This document shows, one piece after another, positions 36,241 through 47,459 of a stretch of DNA of 64,000 nucleotides. Origin of the DNA: Syngnathus acus (lineage: Eukaryota > Chordata > Actinopteri > Syngnathiformes > Syngnathidae); assembly GCF_901709675.1 (NCBI RefSeq), contig NC_051088.1:19940693-20004692 (forward strand). Reading direction: 5' to 3'. A program made the position numbers and the translations under genes. How positions within the stretch are numbered: the stretch's first letter is position 1; each line of letters opens with the position of its first letter. The notes under the pieces were generated by a model. The model made no database searches, was not told the origin of the DNA, and saw only the letters and a list, made by a program, of their open reading frames with translations.

Positions 36241-38755
36241 CACTTCTGTTATATAAAGCACTGACTGTACACATTTTCTTACTAAGGGTGGCACCTAGTT
36301 GGACTACTTTAAACATAAACATAGGCATAGACTTTTACTTTGTTTACATTTTTGAAAAAATGAAACAATGATTCCATCAAGATGCGATTTAACACACATT
36401 TGTGTAATGAAAAAAAAATCAAACCATGACACGACAGTGTCGACTTGAATCGAAACTGATTTTGGTGTATCTTTCACAACTAATTTATTATATAGTCCCT
36501 GGAGAAAACTCCACCAGCTGCCCATCCTCTTAACACTCCTATAACCCAGAAAAATCTACTCGGCAAATCAACTTCATCATAACAGGGAGAACATCAGTGA
36601 CTGCAACACAATACAAAAGCAAAACCAAGTGAAGTGGAAGTGTAGACCCCAATTATAAGTCGGAGTGCCATAGTCTGACGGGATTTCAACTGTTGTTTCA
36701 GTTTCACAGGCTAATTATCATCCCTTTAAATAAGGTCCACCATATTGTTTTTCTCTGATAGGTAATTATATCCACTTTACGATTCACTGAACAGTTGCCA
36801 CCACTCAGTGCAAATTAGATTTTAGCTGCCTAATTGTGCTTCAGCCCATTGGATAAAATGCAGAGGGTGAAAGTAATAATCTAGAAATGATTCAAAGCCG
36901 AGATCTGAGGGTATAAATGTTTGCTGAAGCAGTAAAGTATAAAGCAAAGTTGGATCCACTTGCAATTAAATAGGTCTTATGTTGTTGAAACATCCCAAAA
37001 GACAATGCATCCCTGTAACAAACAGCCTTGACAGTTTCTCATCTTTTCATCATGGTGCTCTTGATCAAAGGGAGGAATGGAATATCAAATGGAATTTCTG
37101 GGAGTAACGTCAGACATCTTTGATGCTATTAGGGGAAAAGCACGGTCTCAATGTGAAGATTATCGCGCTGCCTGCATTAGGCTTTGCTATTTGGAAAGAG
37201 CTGACTAAATTTGAGTTGATTGCATTGTATTTTGTGATCTCAAAAAAAGACTGTTGTGAATTTTTTATCAATTCCTTGTATCAGCTTCAGACGACGGATG
37301 CGGGCAGCCACCCACTGACTCAATGCTTTTTACTTCCCTGTTACACTTCCTTTAATTATATCCCCTGCAGATGTCTGATCCCTGAAGATTGCAGGATTAG
37401 GTTTTCTTTCTTCCTTGATCATGATTCCTGCACATTTGTCCTTTTTTGTCATTGTCAAGTGTACTCAAATAAAATCGTGAACCTGGGTTGTAAATGCAAT
37501 TTTCCTGTGGTGAGTTTGAGAACAAGGTGGTGAATGTTTTTCCACTGAGGTGCTGTTTTATGTTTATAGTCTTCTGACACATGTAAATTAGAGAAGGCTA
37601 ATGAGAACTCTTCAACTGAATCTGCAATAAGACCGGCAGTAAATTGGGGACAAAGTAGTTTCAATAAAAATAATAAAGAAAATAATGGTGTTTTTTTTTC
37701 CTCTTTTTTTTAACAGATGAATGATTAAGTAGTTGGTATCAAATTGCAGTGGTGTGGGTCACCTCTCTATCAGTCAAATGACAAAGTAATTGTCAAAAGC
37801 TACATTTGAATTTGTACTAGGTATGATTTGCAAGTTTAGCCCCCAAATATAAAAGCAAGATGACTGCAATTGTCTCTGTCAAACTGGTACCACTGGTGAA
37901 ACAGGCTTTAATTGTGTCTGTGCATTGTCTAAGATGGTGTGCACTTCAATTTGCTGCCCAAAACCAATTGTTTTTCAAGTGTATGCATTTGTATTGCAGC
38001 ATGGACATGTGAAATGCCTTGGAAGGATTATAAATTCAAATATGACACATTACGACTTGTATACAAATTATAAAACACATTTAGGATCTTTTTAAGTACT
38101 GCATAGTGATGATGTTTTCCTGTTGGTGACTAAACTGAAACTAACAAGGAGGTGAGCTTACTAAATGCTGCATATCATCAGGGCTGAAATGTGTGCAAAG
38201 ACGGTTATTCATGGATCCTTCTCTAGTACGCCTGTCTCGTGCATAAAATGATGTCAAAGCAGGCATTAGTATGCTTCAGTCAGTCACATGGCAGTGTGTT
38301 CATCATCCATCATGAAAACCACAAATTATAGGCTGAGGGGCATCTAAGATTGTGCTTCTCCCCTCAAATAATCTATTCTTAGAAAAATAGCTAAAAGGCG
38401 GTTTGAGCCAGCTCAAATTGGGCTGTGGTTGTTCAGGAGTTATAGTGAATTGCTTCTAAATGGAGTTGACCAATTGTGAATTCTGTCATTTGAATTGTAG
38501 CCTGTCATGTTATTTGCAGGAGGTCAGATATGGTAATGTGCAGCTAATACACTATTCATTAATTCAACATGAGACTATTAAAAGTCATACATTATTCAAT
38601 GGAGTCAGATCATTATTGAACCAGCCCACAGCTGTACTGTATAATATGGAAACAGTCACAAGTTTGGTCTACGTTTCAGCAAATGATCATGAGAGCGACT
38701 GATTTGAAAGACATACTGTATCTACAAGACTGACTTAGGTTAAATCAAAAACTTT
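36241..38755. other. Unique sequence; possible regulatory block at 36700-36910
   Basis: No exon is supported. The 137-codon plus frame at 37120-37533 is the longest frame outside repeats, but it has no domain, no codon-like regularity and no splice context. The block 36700-36910 has several TAATTA/TAATT words. Confidence 0.4.
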
Positions 38756-38760
38756 CATAA

Positions 38761-38825
38761 ACTTCCATCCATGTTCTTTTGCTTGCTTAACATGGATTGG
38801 ATCACAGGGGGCGCCCCCAGCCCAC
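38761..38825 (-). mobile_element. SINE tail fragment, minus strand
   Basis: CTTCCATCCATGTTCTTTTG then GGATCACAGGGGGCGC resembles the tail region of the SINE family (CCATCCAT..GGGTCACGGGGG type). Highly decayed. Confidence 0.4.
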
Positions 38826-39132
38826 CTGACAATTTGGTGACTGAAAGTGGACGAAGCTTTAGAGACCATTTCAGAGCAGGTCTAAGTTGTTGCGCAGGTG
38901 ATGTAACTCGATTTTGGTGAGTTTGTTTGTGGCGCAGGCAGACCGATTCTGAGCTCCTCTGATATGTGTAGTGGATGTCAGTGTATTTCATTCATAAATA
39001 AACAGCAAGCATTAAATCATCTTTATCATTGGTTAAAGTTATGTGGGGGTTAGGGTGGCAAAGGAATGATTGCAGTGAAAGGTGGTCTCCCAGTGTGTGG
39101 TGATTTGTGATTGCCCTGGCCAACTACATCAT

Positions 39133-39221
39133 CTACTTGTGGAAGTCTGCTTGCAGTTCCTCATAAAAGTACTTGCGTCCTCCGATCTTCTGCATAAACT
39201 CCAGGGATTCTATTTCATTGG
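39133..39221 (-). CDS. Candidate 3'-terminal coding exon of an unidentified gene
   Basis: On the minus strand, a splice-acceptor-like sequence (CACTTGCTTTCCAG, 39235-39222) is followed by two bases of a split codon and 28 codons ending in TAG (39135-39133). The peptide contains EIESLEFMQKIGG then RKYFYEELQADFHK: charged, balanced, without low complexity, and it looks like authentic C-terminal protein sequence. I do not recognise the family. The codon use (CTG, AAG, ATC, GGA) is richer in G/C than the surroundings. Against it: it is only 89 nt, and no AATAAA appears in the next roughly 950 bp downstream on this strand. If real, the gene runs leftward and most of its exons lie at higher coordinates, perhaps outside the window. 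Confidence 0.45.
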
Positions 39222-39614
39222 CTGGAAAGCAAGTGGGCTGGGTTCTAACTAAGTGTGCTTGTTTACAAAAATACGAACATAATAAAAACTCTACACTTAA
39301 CCACAGTTAAACAGCGCTTTGCACTAGACTTGTGCTGCATGGATGGATATATGGCCGCAAAAGTCAGAAAAGAAGGTTGGCCGAATGAAATGCATGTGCA
39401 TTCATTTGTGAGTTCTTGTAAATACTAAACTTTCGTTGTATGCATAAAATATGACTGTTAACCTTTACAATGCTACTGCGTTGAGGTAGTCTTTACTTTA
39501 TCTGCAAATACACATGTGCTGCACTGCTCGGGTAGCACGGCTGTGTGCAACACTGCACATTACAATTTACACAACAATGTGCACTCCTAGAGTACTATTT
39601 TTTTACCGTACTAC

Positions 39615-39740
39615 CTAGGGCTAAACAATGTATTGCTTTTGGATTGCGATCGAGATCTCAAATAACGCAATTTTGTGTTTGTCAAAGCCACATTTTTTTA
39701 TCCCGCTATTATTCCCCAAGCAAACCAATCAGCTTTGATT
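39615..39740 (+). repeat. Dispersed-repeat fragment
   Basis: AGGGCTAAACAATGTATTGC, GATTGCGATCGAGATCTC and AAATAACGCAATTTTGTG match, from memory, a fish repeat of the 'AGGGCTGCACGATAT..TCGAGATCTC' type. No ends were identified. Confidence 0.5.
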
Positions 39741-40011
39741 TGATTAAAAATAGTGTAGTGTCCACAACACACAATCATCTATTCTTTCTAAGTCCCTGAT
39801 TTCCCAGCTGCTGCTTGCAAATCCTAGGTTTCTAAGATTTTCGTAAGAAGTATACAACAACAGCGAGAAAGCTGAAGAAGTGAATGTTAATCGCTATACT
39901 ATTGTGAAATTCATAGTTGCAAAAGACAGGAATAAGTACTGTATACAGTCCACAGAAGTCTGGCTTGAGCCACATGAAGCAACCAGCTCTGAATAGCAAA
40001 TTGGTCTTACA

Positions 40012-40213
40012 TTTATTCATTCATACATCTTCTAAACCACTCATCTTCACAAGGGTTGCAGGCCTATCGGAGCCTATTCCAGCAATCTTAATCACCAACC
40101 AATCACAGAGGACATAGCGACACTCACAATCACACCTCCGGGCAATTTGGAGTTGTCAATCGGCCTACCATGTATGGTTTTGGAAAGTGGGAAGAAACCG
40201 GAGCACCAGGTAT
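40012..40213 (-). mobile_element. SINE fragment, minus strand
   Basis: Contains CTTCTAAACCACTCATC, GAGCCTATTCCAGCAATC, CCAACCAATCACAGAGG, GGGCAATTTGGAG and GGAAAGTGGGAAGAAACCGG in the order of the SINE at 31387-31734. The head is missing after the AAACCGGAGCACC word. Confidence 0.8.
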
Positions 40214-40321
40214 AAGATTAACAAATGTAAAACTACCATGTGTTTTTAGATTTGATCATTAAAGAAAAAACAAATTCAAAGCTCAATAAATGCAATAAAA
40301 GACAGTTCAGCTGTTACTCAC

Positions 40322-40367
40322 CCGAAAGGGCAGCGTGAGATGTGTGGGTGTGTACGAGTGTTGTTGG
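40322..40367 (-). CDS. Weak candidate 46-nt exon upstream of 39133-39221
   Basis: A strong donor (CGG followed by GTGAGTAAC, donor bases 40321-40316) ends a 46-nt open stretch whose phase (one leftover base) fits the split codon of the exon at 39221. The acceptor side (TACTTGAAAG) has a poor pyrimidine tract and a stop codon directly before it. Part of the peptide comes from a CA-rich stretch. It may be chance. Confidence 0.15.
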
Positions 40368-40380
40368 CTTTCAAGTAGCA

Positions 40381-42264
40381 TATGCAAGTAGAAGCAAGAA
40401 AGTTTACAAAGCCATCTGTTATTCTCTTCCCTTTTTGGATTTCACTGTTTGGTTCATTGCCATGAAAGATGCACATTTTCCCTCAGCTTTAGCATGGGAA
40501 TATGTGTACTTCTTTATGTCCCAAAAATGATGGCAACATCCGAGTCCATTCCATTCTATGACTGTCTTGTCTTCTCCCCTGGGTCTTGGTGCATTTTGTT
40601 CTACCACTTTCAATCACTTTCTCTTTGTTTGCCTAACATCTCATAAATGGCAATCCCATCATGGATTTTTCTTCATTTCCAGTAATTCTCCTCTTCACTT
40701 TCACATTTGTACCCTCTACTCAATTCTGTCTATAAATTATTTTTCTTAAAACTTGTACTTCGTACATGTGCCCACACACTTTCCACATCAAAGATGGCTT
40801 GCAAGAGTTGAAATAATCTGGTTTCACGCCTCCCTCTCACCTACTCGTGCCTTGACCAAAGTTCCCTGCCCCTTACAAATGTGAATACAACATGCAATCT
40901 ACGAACAATGTGCATGGTAAGCCGACGTTAGCCACGGCTCCTACATGGATCACATGGCTTATTCGTGTTGTAATGTTGCTAAACACAAGTTAATGGTTTG
41001 CTGTGGTATTTTTTAGAATGTGCCATCAATTAAAATTTGATCAATTTATCCTGATGGCCCGTTGAGAATAATGATAATGACTTTGGGGGTCATCTGCCAG
41101 GCCCAGCGATGGACCCGTCTGCATAGGAAATCAGAAGTACTTTGATTTGTTTTGAGATCTGTCCAGTTTTCCAATTACTACCTGGTTCAAAGGTCAAGGT
41201 GTGTCATTATTAGTCTCCCTTAGGAGAAGTTTGCCTTGGAGCAAGGGACAGCTGCATGCATGAATACAAACAATTCATACTGCGAGTTCAGCATTTGTAG
41301 GGGGTCTGTCTAGATTTCTGGGGCTTCTTTCACTTTCTGTTTGTCAAATATTACTGAGGAGTGTTCAGAAATGTGGACATTCCCATAACGTTCCCAGATA
41401 TGTTTAATCTAAAACTCAGATTTTTCATTTTACTGTGAGCTTCCCAAGCCAGTTGGTGACCTTGTTCCGTATTACAGATATAAGGGGTCCTCGGTTTACG
41501 ACGATTCAGACATAAAATTCCTTAATAAATTCATTTTAGTTTCTACATCTCTGAAATCTGTGCTTACCTTTTACAGCCAAAAATAATGAGAACAAAAATC
41601 TGCCAACATTGGCCACAATATGACAAGAGCTGCTGAGATGCATAATAAAAACGATCACTAAATTTACCACATGCAATTAAACAGAGATGCATTGTGTAAT
41701 TTGATAGACTAAGACAAGAAAACTCTGAATGCCTTGAGTATTGATTACAGATAATTGCAACTGCATTTTAACCATGCTAATAAATCTTGGTTGTAATTAT
41801 AAGAAATCAGTTGGAAACTAAAATCCACATGATTAGAAGAGACCACAGTTGAGGAAGCAGAGTTATCTGTTCACTCCATCTCCACCTCCACTCAGGAGTC
41901 TTGATCAATATGAGAAAATGCTGTATCAGGCAAAACGAAGTGTAGGGGTGGGGGTCAGCCATGTTGTTCATTCTTTAGAGTGCTTGAAAATGTGAATTTT
42001 GCCGGTAAAACAACAAAACAGTTTTGGTGGTAATTGACTTTTTCTAGCCCATGTTGGCTCAGTGGTGTGCAACATTTTCTCACAGCAGCCCGGGGTCAAC
42101 GGAAACTCATTGAGCATAATTTGATTACTCTCTTTTAAATCCCTCCTCTCAATTTCAAAGTCACATTGATTGGAAACAGGGAAGACAAATGTAAGACACC
42201 TAGATGGCTCTGTTCCTAGCTCAACAAAAGATATAGTAGATGAGTCACTGGAAGCGACTTGGTC
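40381..42264. other. Mostly unique; possible conserved block and one repeat fragment
   Basis: 41000-41230 is repeat-free with AATGATAATGACTTTGGGGG and AATTACTACCTGGTTCAAAG and could be conserved non-coding DNA. AGGGGTCCTCGGTTTACGAC at 41485-41504 is a fragment of a common fish repeat. No exon is supported. Confidence 0.3.
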
Positions 42265-42325
42265 ACAGGCACAGGGAGAACATGCAAACTCCGCACAGGA
42301 AGGCCAAAGCCAACTCCCCAATCTA
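42265..42325 (-). mobile_element. SINE fragment, minus strand
   Basis: CAGGCACAGGGAGAACATGC then AAACTCCGCACAGGAAGGCC equals the body of the SINE at 31387-31734. Confidence 0.75.
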
Positions 42326-42941
42326 GGGAGGAGGGGGCAGGAGTGAGAGTAGAAGCCATAGTTAAATCAGCCAACAATCCTAATGACGTGGGGTATATGC
42401 AAGTAAATAGCCTGTAGCATTATGGGAAAAAAATGCTGAACGAAAATGATAAATACAAAAATAATAGTGCAGTATGTTAGGGTATGCTTACCAGACTACG
42501 CAAGTGGTGTGTGAACGCATTGTGAGGAGTCCTATCTATTACAGAACTTTCCAGAACAGGATCAAAAAGCAGGATCAACAGAGTTGATCCCTGACTGTTT
42601 TCATATGCTGTTTCATCTCCTACCATCTTCTCCGTTCCAGAGACCCACTCTTAGTCTGTGATCTGACAACTGCGGTCATGGGAGCTGGCGGAACTGACTG
42701 CTTTGATCAGACTTTTGTTCGTTTTCAGGAGCATGATCAGTGGGGGAATTAACGTCAGGCGCATGTTGCGGGGAACTGACTCTGATTATTGACCACTAAC
42801 TTTGTAACATACTAAGTTTAAATTAAACACATGCATTTTAATTTCCAATTCCATTAATTTAGCGGCCACAAAACCAAATGTTATCAACCCAATTCCAAAG
42901 TTGTGTTGTGTAAAACAAATAAAAACTGAACAAAATGTTCA

Positions 42942-43078
42942 AAATCCATCCACTCCACGAGGGTCGAGTGTGTTGAAGCTTATCCGAGCTGTCTTAGGCC
43001 GGCAGGCGGCGTACACCCTCAACTGGTCACCAATCAATCGTAGGGCACACATAGACAAACAAAAATTCACAATCATCA
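42942..43078 (-). mobile_element. SINE tail half, minus strand
   Basis: AATCCATCCACTCCACGAGG, GCAGGCGGCGTACACCCTC, GGTCACCAATCAATCGTAGG and GCACACATAGACAAAC match the tail half of the SINE at 31387-31734. Confidence 0.8.
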
Positions 43079-43296
43079 ATCATGAATTATCAAGAATAAA
43101 TATTAACATAAAACATTGTGACTGGTATTGTTAAAATCAATGTAATGTTCCTTCCTTTAATTCATCCAACATGCATTCAATTATTGGCTAGTGCCCCAAC
43201 AACCCAATAATGGAGATTTCTAGTCCTTGACAAATGGGAAGGGTGTCAGGAACGGCATCCTGCACAAATTCTTTGACCCCTGTTGAGATGATCCCA

Positions 43297-43364
43297 AAGT
43301 CAATTGCATTCAATGTACTGTACATGATAACATAGTCAATTGCATTTTGTACATGATAACATAA
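43297..43364 (+). repeat. Imperfect tandem duplication of about 30-36 bp
   Basis: GTCAATTGCATT followed by GTACATGATAACATA is present twice (43299-43334 and 43335-43363). The first copy contains an extra CAATGTACT segment. Confidence 0.8.
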
Positions 43365-43977
43365 TGAAGTTGCAAACTTTGTTTTAATCAATCATTTAAT
43401 TAAATAGTACAAAATTAGTCTCACTTTACAGAGTTGTCACAGTAAGAGAACCGATAACAAGCATATTTGACATTAGTTAGTTAAACAACCTTGTGTTGTC
43501 TATAGAGTTATTTTGTTTGTACAGATGCTATCAGTACATAAATTGGTTCATGGTGAAGAAAAAAGTCAAAACTGTCTCGAGGTAGCACTCTGAAACAAGT
43601 TATGCTTTTGAAAATATTTGACATTTTATGTCTAACAACTGGAATCTTGAATATGAAAAAGCTGTGAAAATGAACACCCTCATTCTTCACATATGCTATC
43701 CTGCTTTTCATTTAAATACCAATCAAGTAAAGATATAGTAAAGTGAGTATTTTACAGGCACTAATTCGGAGATGTATAATATCAAGGAGCTTCAAATTGT
43801 TGTTATAAGTCACATTTCTGCGTCTCTTGAAGTTGGGCCATGAGGGTCTCTAATAGGGTTGGTCTCTAATTGGGTGTCAAGAGGATTCTAAGTAGTTTCC
43901 ACCCACGGTGCCCACGCGCAAAAACATTCTACCCTAATTGGTAATACTATTGGCTTCTCTGTCCTGGTGAATGGATT

Positions 43978-44030
43978 AAACACACACACTCACATACACA
44001 CACAAACACACACACACACTCACACACAGA
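43978..44030. repeat. (CA)n compound microsatellite
   Basis: CA units interrupted by CTCACATA, AA and CT steps. Confidence 0.9.
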
Positions 44031-44855
44031 CGCCAAGCTGTAGCGATGTATAACATAAGCCTCTAATAGGGTTTTGCAGTATGGTACATTTTAGAAGGAC
44101 CCACCGCCTTTAAGGTTGAAGTCTAGCGCTGTATATCCGAGACAAACCCATCGTAATAGGGGACATGTTCTAATATGCTACACTTGGGGAAAACAACCCA
44201 AGAAGCCAGAAAAAGTAAGATGATGCTGCCATGAATGCCACTGCCAAGCCCTACTGGGAGAAAAATATAAATATAAAATGCGCCACTCTAGGACACTTTG
44301 ACATGACCAACAGGGCACACACACACTTTTTTGCTTGGAATCAAGACAAAACGGTGGCATCATTATCAGAACTCATCGACTCTTCAAAATTGCCTACCGT
44401 CTGTGAAATTAATGACAGGCATTTGTACGGTGACAGGCAGCACTCGATACAACTGTAATCTCTCTCAGACGGCGCTCCAACACTTTGGAGGACATAAGTA
44501 AAACAAATGGCTGTCATCATGTTGAATGCTCAAGGACACTGGGAGCTTATTATGGGATTTTTTTTTGGATGCATTTATTTATTTTAAGACCAAAGTATTC
44601 ACTTAAAGATGGAAATCTGAAGGTGAACCCAGGGATAGTGTCCTCATAGTCCATTTTCATATAGTTTGATGAATAAAGTTCGTGGGGAAATGGGTACTAG
44701 GCCTATGTATTATAACAGACAGAGGAAGAATGAACCTCAACCATAATTTAATATATAAAAAAAATAAATCCCTTGTTTCCTCCATTGTAAACCTTCACCA
44801 CATATTGTGAATCCAACATGTAAAACTAAGGAAAGTATACAACTAGAGTATTCAA
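44031..44855. other. Unique sequence, no gene seen
   Basis: A 75-codon plus frame at 44231-44458 has no recognisable domain. No repeat family was identified. Confidence 0.4.
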
Positions 44856-45014
44856 CGTTTTTGGAATTTTTGAGAAAGCCGCAGTACCCTGAATAAACCC
44901 AAACAAGTGCAGGGAAAACATGAAAAGTGTAACAAGCTGGAAAAATGCTGGAACATTGATTCATCCTCAGAACAGTGAGGTGGCTGTGCCAATTACTCGT
45001 ACACTAGGCGGCCC
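44856..45014 (-). mobile_element. Decayed SINE, head and middle, minus strand
   Basis: GTTTTTGGAATTTTTGAGAA, GCCGCAGTACCCTGAA, AAACCCAAACAAGTGCAGGG, AAAACATG, and at the end AACAGTGAGGTGGCTGTGCC with AGGCGGCC preserve the order of the SINE at 31387-31734 with many substitutions. It is the oldest-looking copy. Confidence 0.65.
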
Positions 45015-45606
45015 CATTTTCTTCCAATAGGGAAGAATTGAATGATAATCAGTTTTAGAATGATACTTCAGAGGCACATTGTTTACATCAGTAAATTTTG
45101 AACAACACAGTCATCTGGACTTTCATCAAGTGCTCTCCGGTTTTAATGTGATATTCTTGTAACTGTCAGGCCCTTATGTATGACAATGGCTTGAACGCTA
45201 AAGTATATATAAAAGCATATTCTTCATTAGCATTTTGTTTAAATTCCAAATTGTACAAGCTTAAGGTTGATTGAGATAGTTTGAGCCCTTATTTACTGTA
45301 AAACTAAAATACTGTACTTACCAGAGTGATTCCATAACAAATGTTCTTCAACAACCAGAATGAACTGCCACTGTGGCCCAAATGAATGTGACAATTATGA
45401 GAGCGATGCTTGGTGGTCTTTCACATTATTACATGAATTGTGCTGGCAAGAGATTAATTGAGAAAACAGGTTTTGAGGGCCTTGATGTCGTAATTAACAC
45501 CAGTGTGAGCTCAATGTGAAATTGAGCCAATCACACTTGCACTGTGATACGGCCTAGGAGGAGATTGATTTCATTCAGTTTGCACCCTCATTTGCCATTT
45601 CCGAAA
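45015..45606. other. Unique sequence with a donor-like site
   Basis: On the minus strand CACTCTG followed by GTAAGTACAG (donor bases from 45323 downward) follows a stretch open in one frame for about 30 codons (about 45324-45420). No good acceptor sits before that frame; the best acceptor-like sequence (CTCTTGCCAG) would put a TGA in it. Confidence 0.25.
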
Positions 45607-46265
45607 ACAATTTAGCATATTTTCCAGACTATAAGCTGCTCCATTTTGCACAAGTTTTGAACCCTGCGCCTTATATCGTCATTTCTGGACTATAAGCCAC
45701 ACCAGCTAGAATTAGGGGAAAATCTTGTTTTGTTCATATGTAAGCCGCACCGGACTATGGAGGCACGTGGGCGCACTGGTTAGCACGTCCGCCTCACATC
45801 AGGAATAACCCAGTGCTCTCTAGTGGCCGAAGGAAACCTCTACATTACACGCAGCAGCTCTATTTCCTTTAAGAGCCAAATTGACTAAAAAGCGGCATCA
45901 TATGCATTTCCTTTGTCCCCCATAATGATGGTTTGTGTATAAAAGCTTCCTTTCTCCAGTATTGTCTGTCTTGATCTCGTTCTGTCTTTTGTTCGCGTCA
46001 ATTGTGCGGCAGTATTTGCCTGACGGACGGACATGTGATCAACACACCACTCATTTCCCCACATATGGTCACATATCCTTCCGCCAAGCAAAGCGGTGCC
46101 GCACAATTTCGGTCCACAACCTTTTTACTAACGAGTGTATAAGCATATTAGACATCACAAAAATCATGAAAAATCCGTAGATAACCTCCACTGGACTACA
46201 AAACGCAGGATTCAAAGCATGTGCAAAAAGTAGCGGCTTGTAGTCCGGAAAATACGGTAGTTCAG
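45607..46265. mobile_element. TIR MITE copy 2, interrupted by a nested insertion
   Basis: Left end TATTTTCCAGACTATAAGC, GCACAAGTTTTGAACCCTGC (45619-45671); right end GTGCAAAAAGTAGCGGCTTG, TAGTCCGGAAAATACGGTA (46222-46259). Left and right ends are diverged inverted repeats of roughly 60-70 bp. Internal words agree with copy 1 at 35952-36240. The similarity to copy 1 breaks at about 45756 and resumes at about 46139, so about 380 bp were inserted and a short piece of the MITE lost. Confidence 0.8.
45757..46138 (+). mobile_element. Insertion nested in the MITE: SINE head plus LTR-like sequence
   Basis: It starts with the SINE head (GGCGCACTGGTTAGCACGTC, 45771-45791) and leaves SINE similarity after CGCCTCACA. 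The rest contains GTGTATAAAAGCTTCC (TATA box, about 45937-45944) followed by TTGTCTGTCTTGATCTCG, and a perfect 11-bp inverted repeat ATTGTGCGGCA (46001-46011) / TGCCGCACAAT (46097-46107). A TATA box followed by a T/C-rich stretch suggests a solo LTR or another promoter-bearing element, but no TG..CA ends, primer site or target duplication could be fixed. Confidence 0.4.
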
Positions 46266-47459
46266 TGTTTCATTGTGAGAAAGAACTTTCAATGCACTTT
46301 CATACAAACAAATACCTTAAGTAACGTGTCACAAATAGTGGACATATAGTGCCAGGCAGAAAATAGCAGTACCCCATTGCTGTGTGAAGTTTTCTGTGGT
46401 TGTTCATTTTGTGCCTCTGTATGGGACATTGTGTAAGTAACGTCACTGACAACATTAATATAAGAATGGTGCAGCCTATCGCTCATGCAGCAAAATATGA
46501 ACTTGTAGGGAGCACCCACCACACTGTCTGAGCATTCACGTCGGTATTAAGCATCAGAGAGGCATTACTTTGACGTGATCCCTCTGTCTGCTTTCTCTTC
46601 ACCTTTGATAGCAGTTTCAAAGAAGAAATATATTAAAGAAATGAGGTGCAGGGTGGAAGAGTGGGGGCTTTTCCCTGTTGCCTGGCAACTGCTTCCCCCA
46701 CAATGTGAGCATAATAATGTACGTCTGAGCAGGATATTTCTGTTATTTATTTTTTATGACTATACATCCAGACATTGTCGATACCACTGATCGTCATTAG
46801 GGATGCGGGACGTGGGGGGAAAAGGCAAGGTAAACCATGGATTGGTCGCCAGCGAAATGCATACCATTTTATACGATATCGGAGATGCCCTTACCAATTG
46901 CTGCCAACGCACAGCTGGCTCATCCCGGTGCATGGCTTTGCTGCACCCCCTCGCCCCCATTCAAGGTTAGCTGACACATATTTTACTATAGTTTATCATG
47001 TTCTTGCGCCGCGTACAAGTTTTATGAAACTTGTCTTCATGTTCCCAAATACCTGAAAATTATGTAGTATGGTCGATATAAATGTTGCTCACTTTCAACA
47101 TATTTTGGGCGATTAGAGATGAGTTATCCCGCTGTGGGTGTGATAAACATCAAAATACTGTATGAAATCATCAAATTGCGAATGAGGTGATGGAGGAGAT
47201 TCCATGGTACACCATATCTAAGGAAAACATATTTTGAAAAAGCCAGAGCTAATTTTTATGAGAGGAGTACAACATAGACCTGTTCTGAGAGATCACATCA
47301 AAATCACCTCACGATAAATGATAGAAACAAGTCCGATGTCACGTCTCTAAATCTGGACCCAACAGCCACCAACTAAACTGAAATGAAATGACACCCGCTG
47401 CTCATCCAACAGTGAAAAGATATCATTCAGCACTCCTCGACCATGCAAAAAGTCACTAG
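46266..47459. other. Unique sequence, no gene seen
   Basis: The GC-richer patch 46797-46970 (GGGACGTGGGGGGAAAAGG, CTGCACCCCCTCGCCCCC) has no splice context or domain. 47100-47210 is repeat-free. Confidence 0.35.

Noticed and set aside
37120-37533. 137-codon plus frame outside repeats
   Set aside because: A frame of this length is expected by chance in 64 kb of six-frame sequence; no domain, no splice signals, no coding-like composition.
42488-42540. Exon-like piece with donor CTGGTAAGCAT on the minus strand
   Set aside because: Only about 42 nt, weak acceptor, no protein-like signal and no support from neighbours.
45324-45420. Internal exon on the minus strand before a GTAAGTACAG donor
   Set aside because: The only open frame has no adequate acceptor and a TGA lies just upstream in that frame; about 30 open codons are expected by chance.
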